A stretch of 60,960 bases of DNA, from assembly GCA_038108155.1 (NCBI GenBank), contig JAYNHP010000010.1:1-60960 (forward strand), given 5' to 3'. Source of the stretch: MED-G20 sp038108155 (GTDB taxonomy: Bacteria > Bacteroidota > Bacteroidia > Flavobacteriales_D > Parvicellaceae). The notes beneath the pieces were generated by a model. That model saw only the letters and a program-made list of their open reading frames with translations, did no database searches and was not told where the DNA came from. Both the position numbers and the translations under genes were made by a program. Below are positions 54,080-60,960 of the stretch, in pieces. Each line of letters begins with the position of its first letter. Within the stretch, counting starts at the first letter, position 1.

Positions 54080-55141
54080 ATGAAAAAATATAATGTTGTG
54101 GGAGTTATGTCTGGCACATCTTTAGATGGATTAGATATTGTTTGGACAAAATTAAGTTTTAATAAAACATGGTTTTATGAAATTTTAGATGGAAAAACTT
54201 ATGAGTATTCTGAAGGATGGAAAAGTGAACTTCAAAATGCAAGTAGATTGAAGGCAAGTGACTTAGTTTTTTTAGACAATAAGCTTGGGAATTACATAGG
54301 GGAAAAAGTCAACGAATTTTTAAAAGAAAAAAAAATTCAAAAAAACCAGATTGACCTAATTTCTTCTCATGGCCACACATTATTTCACGAACCTGACAAT
54401 AATTTAACTAAGCAAATTGGTAATGGAGCTTACATATGTTCCACAACAAATATCAAAACAGTTTCAGATTTCAGAACAATAAATGTTGCTTTTGGAGGAC
54501 AAGGTGCACCACTTGTCCCTATTGGAGATCAATTATTATTTGGGAACTATAAAGGGTGTCTTAATCTTGGAGGAATTGCGAATATTTCATATGATTTAAA
54601 AGGAAAACGAATTGCAGGTGATGTAAATTTTGCGAATATGATTAGTAATTATCTATGTAATAAAATCGGTTATTCATATGACAAAGATGGAGAACTTGCA
54701 AATCTTGGCAAACTTGATGAAGACTTAATTTTAAGATTAGAGAGCTTAGATTTTTACAAAAAAGAATTTCCCAAGTCATTAGGGGTTGAAGACTTTAACC
54801 AATGGTACAAATTTTTATTTGACAAAAGTGAATCTTCTATATACGACCAACTTTATACATCTGGGACTCATTTGTGTAGAACAATTAAAAACGTTTTAAA
54901 ATTTAATCGCGACGATTCTCTTTTAATTACTGGTGGTGGAGCACATAATAAATTTTGGATTAAAAAACTTAAAGAACTAAAAATCAAAACAGTAGTTCCA
55001 GAAACTAAACTAATAGATTTTAAAGAGTCATTAATTTTTTCACTTTTGGGAGTTCTTAAACTAAGAGGAGAAATAAATATTTTAGCATCTGTAACTGGAA
55101 GTTCCAAAAATTTATCCGCGGGAATTATATATAATCCCTGA
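54080..55141 (+). CDS. anmK: Anhydro-N-acetylmuramic acid kinase
   Basis: A 353-residue sugar kinase that turns 1,6-anhydro-MurNAc from wall turnover into MurNAc 6-phosphate. 'GVMSGTSLDGLDIVWTKL' is the N-terminal nucleotide/sugar block. 'SSHGHTLFHEP', 'FRTINVAFGGQGAPLVPIGDQLLF' and 'LLITGGGAHNKF' are the other signatures. The partner etherase MurQ is not nearby. Length is normal for the family in Bacteroidota. Confidence 0.94.
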   Translation: MKKYNVVGVMSGTSLDGLDIVWTKLSFNKTWFYEILDGKTYEYSEGWKSELQNASRLKASDLVFLDNKLGNYIGEKVNEFLKEKKIQKNQIDLISSHGHTLFHEPDNNLTKQIGNGAYICSTTNIKTVSDFRTINVAFGGQGAPLVPIGDQLLFGNYKGCLNLGGIANISYDLKGKRIAGDVNFANMISNYLCNKIGYSYDKDGELANLGKLDEDLILRLESLDFYKKEFPKSLGVEDFNQWYKFLFDKSESSIYDQLYTSGTHLCRTIKNVLKFNRDDSLLITGGGAHNKFWIKKLKELKIKTVVPETKLIDFKESLIFSLLGVLKLRGEINILASVTGSSKNLSAGIIYNP

Positions 55142-55193
55142 TATTTATTTAAAAAGAGTTATAAATAACTACAACAAAACTTAGTTTCTTTTT

Positions 55194-55201
55194 TACATTT
55201 G
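55194..55201 (+). promoter_or_regulatory. -7 box (TACATTTG) before the second glutamate dehydrogenase-type gene
   Basis: An exact TAnnTTTG match ending 16 bases before the TTG start at 55218. This supports a new transcription unit starting after anmK. Confidence 0.4.
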
Positions 55202-55217
55202 AAAATTAAAATTTAAT

Positions 55218-56447
55218 TTGAAAGATTTACTTAAAAAATTTGAAAATAGAACACCTGAAATTATTTTTCAGTGGCAAGATTCTCAAACTGAAGCCAAAGG
55301 ATGGGTAGTTATAAACTCTCTTAGAGGAGGAGCAGCAGGTGGCGGTACGAGAATGAGAGTTGGATTAGACCAACACGAGGTAATCTCATTGGCTAAAACC
55401 ATGGAAGTTAAATTTACAGTTTCAGGACCTCCAATTGGCGGTGCCAAATCTGGAATAAATTTTGATCCTAACGACCCAAGAAAAAAAGAAGTTTTAAAGC
55501 GATGGTATGCTGCAGTCACCCCTCTACTAAAACATTATTATGGTACTGGAGGTGATTTAAATGTAGATGAAATTAACGAAGTTATTCCAATAACCGAAGA
55601 TTGTGGTGTATGGCATCCACAAGAAGGTGTATTCAACGGTCACTACCAACCAAGAGAATCTCAAAAAATAAACAGAATAGGTCAACTTAGACAAGGTGTT
55701 TTAAAGACAATTGAAAGTGAGAATTACACTCCTGCCATTGAAAGAAAATTTGTCATTGCAGATATGATAACAGGTTATGGAGTAGCAGAATCTGTCAAAC
55801 ATTATTATAAAATATACGGAGGAAATTTAAAAAATAAAAGAGTAATAGTTCAAGGCTGGGGTAATGTTGGATCTGCTGCAGCCTACTATATCGCACAAGA
55901 TGGTGCTAAAGTCGTAGGGATAATTGACAGAAATGGTGGATTAATTAATGAAAGAGGTTTTTCATTTGAAGAAATTAGGAAGTTATTTCTAAACAAAAAT
56001 GGAAATGCAATAAACGATAAAAATTTGCTTTCTTTTGAAGAAATAAATGACCAAATTTGGGATCTTGAGTCTGAAATTTTCTTACCCTGTGCTGCATCAA
56101 GATTAATTACCAAAAACCAGGTGGAGAGAATGCTTAAATCTGGAATTGAAGTAATTGCTCCTGGCGCTAATGTTCCTTTTGCAGATAAAGAAATATTCTT
56201 TGGACCAATTTCTGACTTTACAGATCAAAATACTAGTTTAATACCAGATTTCATTTCAAATTGCGGGATGGCTAGAGTATTTGCCTTTTTAATGGGGAAC
56301 GATCTTGAAAGAATGGAAGACGAATCTATTTTTAAAGATACATCTAAAACTATCCAGAATGCTTTAGAGAATGTTTTTGAAAAAAATTCTAATCCAAAAA
56401 ATATTTCTAAAACTGCTTTTGAAATAGCTTTAAAACAATTAATTTAA
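55218..56447 (+). CDS. Glu/Leu/Phe/Val dehydrogenase family protein
   Basis: A 409-residue amino-acid dehydrogenase that begins with TTG (55218-55220); no upstream ATG is available and MKDLLKKFENRTPEIIFQW fits the family start. 'LRGGAAGGGTRMR', 'VKFTVSGPPIGGAKSGINFDP' (catalytic Lys) and the Rossmann 'VIVQGWGNVGSAAAYYIAQDGAKVVGI' are present. It differs strongly from gdhA at 33369 and is probably an NAD-dependent catabolic enzyme; its substrate (glutamate, leucine or other) is not fixed by sequence. It lies 5 bases upstream of nhaD. Confidence 0.88.
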   Translation: MKDLLKKFENRTPEIIFQWQDSQTEAKGWVVINSLRGGAAGGGTRMRVGLDQHEVISLAKTMEVKFTVSGPPIGGAKSGINFDPNDPRKKEVLKRWYAAVTPLLKHYYGTGGDLNVDEINEVIPITEDCGVWHPQEGVFNGHYQPRESQKINRIGQLRQGVLKTIESENYTPAIERKFVIADMITGYGVAESVKHYYKIYGGNLKNKRVIVQGWGNVGSAAAYYIAQDGAKVVGIIDRNGGLINERGFSFEEIRKLFLNKNGNAINDKNLLSFEEINDQIWDLESEIFLPCAASRLITKNQVERMLKSGIEVIAPGANVPFADKEIFFGPISDFTDQNTSLIPDFISNCGMARVFAFLMGNDLERMEDESIFKDTSKTIQNALENVFEKNSNPKNISKTAFEIALKQLI

Positions 56448-56452
56448 CAATT

Positions 56453-57829
56453 ATGGAAACTGCGATAGTAATAATATTTATTTTAGGTTATCTAGGAATT
56501 ACTCTTGAACATTCAATTAAAATTGACAAGCTTGTTCCTGCCTTACTTATGATGGCAATTTCTTGGGCACTAATAGCTTTTGGCTTAGATGATTTTGTCA
56601 ATTGGTTTGACTCAGACAGTCACGAAATGGTTAAAGGATTTGCATCTCTTCCACATGAGGCTCATGGACATGGCCCATCAAAAATGATGTGGTTTGAAAG
56701 CACTTTGTTACATCATTTTGGAAAAACTTGTGAAATATTGATGTTTTTAATTGGCGCTATGACCATTGTAGAAATCATTGACCACTTTAACGGATTTGCT
56801 ACTATTAAGAATTTTATAAAAACAAAAAAGAAAGTATATCTTCTTTGGATTATGTGCATATTGGCATTTATTTTATCTGCTATTATAGATAACTTAACGG
56901 CTACTATTGTATTAATTACCATTCTTAGAAAAGTAATTAAAGACAATAAAGACAGGATGTGGTTTGCAGGATTGATTATCATTGCAGCCAATGCTGGTGG
57001 AGCTTGGTCACCAATTGGTGATGTCACAACCACCATGCTATGGATGGGTAAAAAAGTATCTACAATTCAACTTGTAAAATTGCTTATTATTCCGTCTTTA
57101 ATTTGTATGATAATTCCTACTATTATAGCAAGTTTCTTAAAACCATTTAGAGATAATTTTGAACCACCAAAAGATGAAATAAAAGAAATTAAATATGGGT
57201 CAACCATGCTTATTTTAGGGCTGTCTGCAATAATTTTTGTTCCTATTTTTAAAACCGTTACCCACTTACCCCCATATGTAGGGATGATGCTTTCATTGGC
57301 AATAGTTACTTTGGTGGGAGAAATTTTAAGTTCAAGACAATTTAGCTTAAAAAGTCTTTCTAACAACCCTTTAAGTGAGGAAAATAATCACTCTAATAGT
57401 CCGATTTTTAGAGCTTTATCTAAAATTGAAATGCCATCCATTTTATTTTTTCTTGGAATTTTAATGACTGTTGCTGCCCTTGAATCTTTAGGAATAGTAT
57501 TTAATTTAGGAAAAAGTGTTCAAGAATCAATTCCAATAAATTTCTTTGTTTTATTACTTGGTGCAGGATCTGCCGTTATAGATAATGTGCCGTTGGTTGC
57601 TGCTAGTATGGGCATGTTTGATTTGGCAATGGACGACAAGGTGTGGCATTTTATTGCTTACTCGGCGGGTACTGGAGGTAGTATGCTTATAATTGGATCT
57701 GCCGCTGGTGTAGTTGCAATGGGTATGGAAAAAATATCATTTTTTTGGTATTTAAAAAACATTGCTTGGCTTGCCGCAATAGGTTACTTAACGGGAGCCT
57801 GTTCATTTCTATTATTCCAAAGCCTATAA
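56453..57829 (+). CDS. nhaD: Sodium:proton antiporter NhaD
   Basis: A 458-residue inner-membrane antiporter of the ion-transporter superfamily with about 12 TM segments. 'AIIDNLTATIVLITILRKV', 'IIAANAGGAWSPIGDVTTTMLWMG' and 'GAGSAVIDNVPLVAASMGMFDL' are the family motifs, the two 'DN' sites forming the ion path. 'GTGGSMLIIGSAAGVVAMG' is near the C-terminus. It exports sodium in exchange for protons, typical of marine bacteria. It follows a dehydrogenase gene by 5 bases. Confidence 0.93.
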   Translation: METAIVIIFILGYLGITLEHSIKIDKLVPALLMMAISWALIAFGLDDFVNWFDSDSHEMVKGFASLPHEAHGHGPSKMMWFESTLLHHFGKTCEILMFLIGAMTIVEIIDHFNGFATIKNFIKTKKKVYLLWIMCILAFILSAIIDNLTATIVLITILRKVIKDNKDRMWFAGLIIIAANAGGAWSPIGDVTTTMLWMGKKVSTIQLVKLLIIPSLICMIIPTIIASFLKPFRDNFEPPKDEIKEIKYGSTMLILGLSAIIFVPIFKTVTHLPPYVGMMLSLAIVTLVGEILSSRQFSLKSLSNNPLSEENNHSNSPIFRALSKIEMPSILFFLGILMTVAALESLGIVFNLGKSVQESIPINFFVLLLGAGSAVIDNVPLVAASMGMFDLAMDDKVWHFIAYSAGTGGSMLIIGSAAGVVAMGMEKISFFWYLKNIAWLAAIGYLTGACSFLLFQSL

Positions 57830-57847
57830 GTACTTTGAAAAAGTACT
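57829..57847. promoter_or_regulatory. Hairpin between nhaD and exbB
   Basis: A perfect 8-bp inverted repeat (57829-57836 with 57840-57847) around loop GAA begins in the nhaD stop codon. There is only a weak AATTT after it, so it may be a partial terminator or an mRNA-stability element separating nhaD from exbB. Confidence 0.4.
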
Positions 57848-57871
57848 AATTTCACAGTAAAACTTAATAAA

Positions 57872-58612
57872 ATGAATTTTAATATTTTTCCTATGTTGTT
57901 AAACATTCAAGAAAATACATCTTCTATTTTAGAAGATACACCGTCCCTAATAGAAACAGAACAAATCTCCATGTGGCAATTGATTTGGGGGTATGATTCT
58001 ATTAGCGGAGAATACAGTTTGACTAGCTTAATAGTAATGTCTCTTCTTTTCTTATTTTCTTTCATCGCCATTTATGTATTCATAGAGCGTTTTATGACAA
58101 TTCAAAGAGCCTTGAAAGGAGAGAAAGATTTTATGCAAAAAATAAACGATTTTGTTTTAAAAGGTAATTTAAATGAAGCTAAAAATCATTGTAACTCAAG
58201 TAATAACCCTATTGCAAGAATGATAGAAAAAGGACTTAGTAGAGTTGGTAAACCAATGAAAGATATTGCAATATCTATAGAAAATATTGGAAAATTAGAG
58301 ATAAGTAAATTGGAAAGAAGATTATCTATGCTTGCAACAATTTCTGGTGTTGCTCCAATGCTTGGCTTTTTGGGAACTGTACTAGGAATGGTAAAAGTTT
58401 TTCAAAACATGTCAAAGGAAAAAACATTTGAAATAGCCAGTCTTTCTGGCGGAATTATGGAAGCCATGATTACCACTGTTGGAGGACTAATAGTAGGTAT
58501 AGTTGCCTATGTTGCCTACAATTATTTAGTAAGTAAGGTAGAAAAAGTGATTCATAATATGGAGGGAGCATCTATTGAGTTCTTAGATATTCTTGAAGCT
58601 CCAGGAAAATAA
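57872..58612 (+). CDS. exbB: MotA/TolQ/ExbB proton channel family protein
   Basis: A 246-residue protein with three TM segments: about 50-73 ('SLIVMSLLFLFSFIAIYVFIERFM'), about 150-175 ('GVAPMLGFLGTVLGMVKVF') and about 195-218 ('AMITTVGGLIVGIVAYVAYNYL'). The conserved 'ISGVAPMLGFLGTVLGM' and 'TTVGGLIVGI' blocks form the proton pathway. With ExbD and TonB it energises outer-membrane receptors. The N-terminus is longer than in E. coli ExbB, as usual here. Confidence 0.92.
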   Translation: MNFNIFPMLLNIQENTSSILEDTPSLIETEQISMWQLIWGYDSISGEYSLTSLIVMSLLFLFSFIAIYVFIERFMTIQRALKGEKDFMQKINDFVLKGNLNEAKNHCNSSNNPIARMIEKGLSRVGKPMKDIAISIENIGKLEISKLERRLSMLATISGVAPMLGFLGTVLGMVKVFQNMSKEKTFEIASLSGGIMEAMITTVGGLIVGIVAYVAYNYLVSKVEKVIHNMEGASIEFLDILEAPGK

Positions 58613-58615
58613 AAC

Positions 58616-59005
58616 ATGAATTTTAGATCTGGAAATAAAATTAAAATTGAAGGTGGAATGTCTTCTATGACTGATTTAGTTTTTCTGCTTTTGATATTTT
58701 TTATAGTTATTTCTACCATGATTACCGCAGGAGTTAATATAGATGTACCAAAAGATGGAGGAACAGCATCTGAAAAAAAAATATTAACCATAAACGTAAA
58801 TGATAAAAATGAATATTTCATGGATAGTAGAAGAACACCAATTTCAAGTTCTGATATTAAAAATGAAATTTTAAAAAATTTAGGTTCAGATAGTATAATT
58901 TCTCTTTACGGTAGTAATGAAAGTTCTTGGGAGGCCTCTGTATACATAATAGATATTGCGAAACAAAATAATATTAAAATTTCTTTGAACGGAAACAAAA
59001 AGTGA
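58616..59005 (+). CDS. exbD: ExbD/TolR-family protein (first copy)
   Basis: A 129-residue protein with one TM segment (about 22-42, 'DLVFLLLIFFIVISTM') preceded by 'IKIEGGMSSMTD', where the membrane Asp needed for proton use is present. The periplasmic domain (about 50-129) follows. It is 3 bases downstream of exbB. Its stop overlaps the GTG start of the second copy. Confidence 0.92.
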   Translation: MNFRSGNKIKIEGGMSSMTDLVFLLLIFFIVISTMITAGVNIDVPKDGGTASEKKILTINVNDKNEYFMDSRRTPISSSDIKNEILKNLGSDSIISLYGSNESSWEASVYIIDIAKQNNIKISLNGNKK

Positions 59006-59388
59006 AAGCAGGAAACAAAATAAAAATTGAGGGTGGAATGTCTTCCATGACTGATTTGGTTTTTTTATTGCTAATATTTTTCATAATTATTTCAACTCTT
59101 GTTAATACCTCTCACGAAATTAAACTTCCTGAAGGATCAGGAGATCCATCGCTAACCTCACCAATAAAAGTGTATGTAGATGCTGAAAACAATTTTTATT
59201 TGAACAGCGATCCAAAACCAATTAAAATAAGTTCGATAGAAAATATATTAAAAAAAGAAATTGGCGACAATAAAGCAATTGAGCTACTAGCAGATAAAGA
59301 TGCGAATAGAGCTTCTGCCTATGAAATAATTAGAATTGCAAAACAGAACGCACTAAAGGTAGTTATCAAAACAAAAGGGAGTAAATAG
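59002..59388 (+). CDS. exbD: ExbD/TolR-family protein (second copy)
   Basis: A 128-residue paralogue starting with GTG (59002) in a 4-base overlap with the first copy. Its N-terminus and TM segment ('NKIKIEGGMSSMTDLVFLLL') are nearly identical to the first copy, but the periplasmic domains have diverged, which suggests a heteromeric ExbD pair working with one ExbB. The next gene starts 1 base after its stop. Confidence 0.92.
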   Translation: MKAGNKIKIEGGMSSMTDLVFLLLIFFIIISTLVNTSHEIKLPEGSGDPSLTSPIKVYVDAENNFYLNSDPKPIKISSIENILKKEIGDNKAIELLADKDANRASAYEIIRIAKQNALKVVIKTKGSK

Positions 59389-59389
59389 C

Positions 59390-60124
59390 TTGGAATTGTT
59401 ACAAAAAAAAGACAACCGATTAGGAATAATTATTAGTATAATTCTTCATCTATTTTTACTGATTGCTATTTTCTTTAGTAAAGGGTGTATGGAATTACAA
59501 AATCCTCCACAATTTACATTAGAAGAAGTAATAACCTTGGATTTTAGTGATGCTGGTGGCGGCAGTCCAGGAAGTGCTAGCCCTACTCCACCGACTGTGG
59601 AAGAAGAAGCACCAGCTGAAAAAGTAATTACTCAGGAAGAGTCGCCAGTTGCTGTTAAATCTAGTAATTCTACCATTAAAAATGAAAATACCTCTTCTAA
59701 AAAAACAGAAACAAAAGAGGCTCCGAAACCAAAAAACGATTTTAGTAGCTTATTTGGAAAAGGAAGTGGAGAAAGTAAAGCTGGAAATGGGGAAGGAGAA
59801 GGAACAGGAATTGGTACCGGCAAAGGCCCTAATACTGGAGGTGGAGTTGGTACTGGCAAGGGAAGGCAGGTAGTTGGAAACCCAGAATTAGACAATCCTA
59901 AAAATTGGGTTGGTTTTGTGATGGTTCAATTTACTATTGATGAGCAAGGAAATGTTCTAGAAACAAAAGTATTGTATCCTCACTCTAAAACTACAGTAAC
60001 TTTAACGAGTATAGATCAAAAATTTATTGCCAATGACTGTAAAATGAAATTTAAGTTTACTCCTACAAGTTCTGGAATTACAAAAGACAGACTAGTTAAA
60101 AGAATACAATACATCGAAAAATAA
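59390..60124 (+). CDS. tonB: TonB-family energy transducer
   Basis: A 244-residue protein starting with TTG (59390). One TM anchor lies at about 10-30 ('RLGIIISIILHLFLLIAIFF'). A Pro/Glu/Lys then Gly-rich linker (about 55-160, 'GNGEGEGTGIGTGKGP') spans the periplasm. A C-terminal TonB-like domain (about 172-244, 'FVMVQFTIDEQGNVLETKVLYP') follows. It transmits energy from ExbB/ExbD to TonB-dependent receptors. The start overlaps no gene; the stop overlaps the folC ATG (TAATG). Confidence 0.9.
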   Translation: MELLQKKDNRLGIIISIILHLFLLIAIFFSKGCMELQNPPQFTLEEVITLDFSDAGGGSPGSASPTPPTVEEEAPAEKVITQEESPVAVKSSNSTIKNENTSSKKTETKEAPKPKNDFSSLFGKGSGESKAGNGEGEGTGIGTGKGPNTGGGVGTGKGRQVVGNPELDNPKNWVGFVMVQFTIDEQGNVLETKVLYPHSKTTVTLTSIDQKFIANDCKMKFKFTPTSSGITKDRLVKRIQYIEK

Positions 60125-60960
60125 TGAACGACTACAAAAAAGTTGTAGAATTCTTATTTGAACAGTACCCATCTTATCAAAAAAAAGGACTTAATGCCTA
60201 CAAACCAGATCTTAGTAATATTCATGGAATTTGTAAAATTATAGGCAATCCACAAAACAAGCTTAAATTCATACATGTTGCTGGAACTAACGGAAAAGGT
60301 TCTGTGTGCAATTTTTTGTATAACATATACCAAAAAGCAGGCTATAAAGTAGGATTATTTACATCACCCCATTTAATAGATTTTAGAGAAAGAATTGTTG
60401 TTGGTGAAGATTTGATTTCTAAAGATTATATAGTAGATTTTTTCAATCAAAATATTGAAAGATTTAGAGAAATAAGTCCATCGTTTTTTGAATGGTCTAC
60501 TGCCTTAGCATTTTCTTACTTTGAAGATTCTAAAACTGACATAAATATAATTGAAACTGGTCTTGGCGGAAGACTAGACTCCACCAATATAATAATGCCA
60601 GAACTTTCTATCATAACAAGTATTGGGATGGATCACGCATCTATTTTAGGAGATACCATTGAAAAAATTGCCAAAGAAAAAGCAGGTATAATAAAAGCCA
60701 ATACACCTACTCTATTAGGTGCAGATTTAGAACAAGAAAGTGTATTTATAGAAGTTTGCAATTTAAAAAATTCAAAACTTAACATAGCAGATAAAAATAT
60801 TGAATATCCGGAGAGCTCTCTACCAGATTATCAAAAAAAAAATTGGAATACAGCTAAGAAAGCAACTGAAATTTTACAAAATAAATTTGGGATTGGGAAA
60901 ATAAAAAACGAACCTCATAAATTCTTAACTATTGAAGGAAGATGGCAAATAGTAGGTAAA
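60124..60960 (+). CDS. folC: Bifunctional folylpolyglutamate/dihydrofolate synthase (partial, runs off window)
   Basis: 279 codons are visible and the gene continues past the window end. The P-loop is 'HVAGTNGKGSVCNFLYNI' (about 57-74). 'GLFTSPHLIDFRERI' and 'IIETGLGGRLDSTNII' are Mur-ligase family signatures for FolC; 'SIGMDHASILGDTIEKIAKEKAGII' follows. It adds glutamate to folates. It overlaps tonB by 1 base, so it is the fifth gene of the exbB operon. Confidence 0.94.
   Translation, partial: MNDYKKVVEFLFEQYPSYQKKGLNAYKPDLSNIHGICKIIGNPQNKLKFIHVAGTNGKGSVCNFLYNIYQKAGYKVGLFTSPHLIDFRERIVVGEDLISKDYIVDFFNQNIERFREISPSFFEWSTALAFSYFEDSKTDINIIETGLGGRLDSTNIIMPELSIITSIGMDHASILGDTIEKIAKEKAGIIKANTPTLLGADLEQESVFIEVCNLKNSKLNIADKNIEYPESSLPDYQKKNWNTAKKATEILQNKFGIGKIKNEPHKFLTIEGRWQIVGK

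Noticed and set aside
59632..59895. Pro-rich minus-strand ORF and a second plus-frame ORF in the tonB linker
   Set aside because: Both arise from the low-complexity Gly-rich linker of TonB and have no independent support.
1..60960. Search for defence systems, prophage, transposases, integrases, tRNA and rRNA genes
   Set aside because: No gene shows the needed motifs, and nearly all coding space is explained by conserved housekeeping, envelope and secretion genes. RecG is a housekeeping helicase and not taken as defence.

Overview
The window is AT-rich, lacks Shine-Dalgarno signals, and carries type IX secretion and gliding genes (porU, porV, gldJ, a PorP/SprF protein), T9SS sorting tails, GCTDP-repeat lipoproteins, DUF5689, DUF6089 and DUF5522 proteins, and TAnnTTTG-like promoter boxes. 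Together these point to a marine member of the Flavobacteriales (Bacteroidota). Two N runs (37139-37238 and 48519-48528) show that it is a scaffolded draft, probably a metagenome-assembled or single-cell genome.

Layout. 1-8.9 kb: the tail of a SpoIIE/PP2C-like phosphatase, an Nfu iron-sulfur scaffold, a gamma carbonic anhydrase, and a long minus-strand envelope cluster (CBS protein, nadK, DUF6089 protein, uppS, bamA, two skp-like chaperones, murI). 8.95-10.4 kb: pdxJ and an alpha/beta hydrolase. 10.4-17.2 kb: an accessory uptake locus with a GCTDP lipoprotein, two secreted endonuclease/exonuclease/phosphatase-fold proteins, a TonB-dependent receptor and a frameshifted DUF5689 lipoprotein. 17.2-26.7 kb: the 2-oxoglutarate dehydrogenase genes sucA-sucB, a TIGR01777 epimerase, a polyprenyl synthase, rfbA and an RND exporter. 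26.8-28.1 kb: a radical SAM/SPASM protein convergent with a tiny acidic repeat lipoprotein. 28.2-32.1 kb: the translation cluster rplM-rpsI-rpsB-tsf-pyrH-frr. 32.2-39.4 kb: amino-acid metabolism (kbl, gdhA, hutU), a 54-residue DUF5522 gene with a TTG start, a short-chain dehydrogenase broken by a gap, a double-VOC protein and efp. 39.5-45.7 kb: recG, pdhC, pdhA, cdd and porV. 45.8-52.8 kb: porU (broken by the 10-N gap), a PorP/SprF protein and gldJ. 52.9-60.96 kb: an acyl-CoA dehydrogenase, anmK, a second glutamate/leucine-type dehydrogenase, nhaD, exbB-exbD-exbD-tonB and the start of folC.

How it fits together. BamA, the Skp-like proteins, UppS and MurI build the envelope. PorU and PorV process and attach T9SS cargo, which would include the nuclease-fold protein at 11091-12305. 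ExbB/ExbD/TonB could energise the TonB-dependent receptor. HutU, Kbl, two glutamate dehydrogenases and the acyl-CoA dehydrogenase suggest growth on peptides, amino acids and fatty acids, feeding the pyruvate and 2-oxoglutarate dehydrogenase complexes.

I found no CRISPR array, prophage, insertion sequence, tRNA or rRNA, and no clear defence system. No stretch longer than 300 bases lacks a gene. The best leads are the nuclease/TonB-receptor locus, the unflagged DUF5522 gene, the recurring 'TAnnTTTG + 4 nt + start codon' arrangement suggesting leaderless mRNAs, and the radical SAM/acidic lipoprotein pair.
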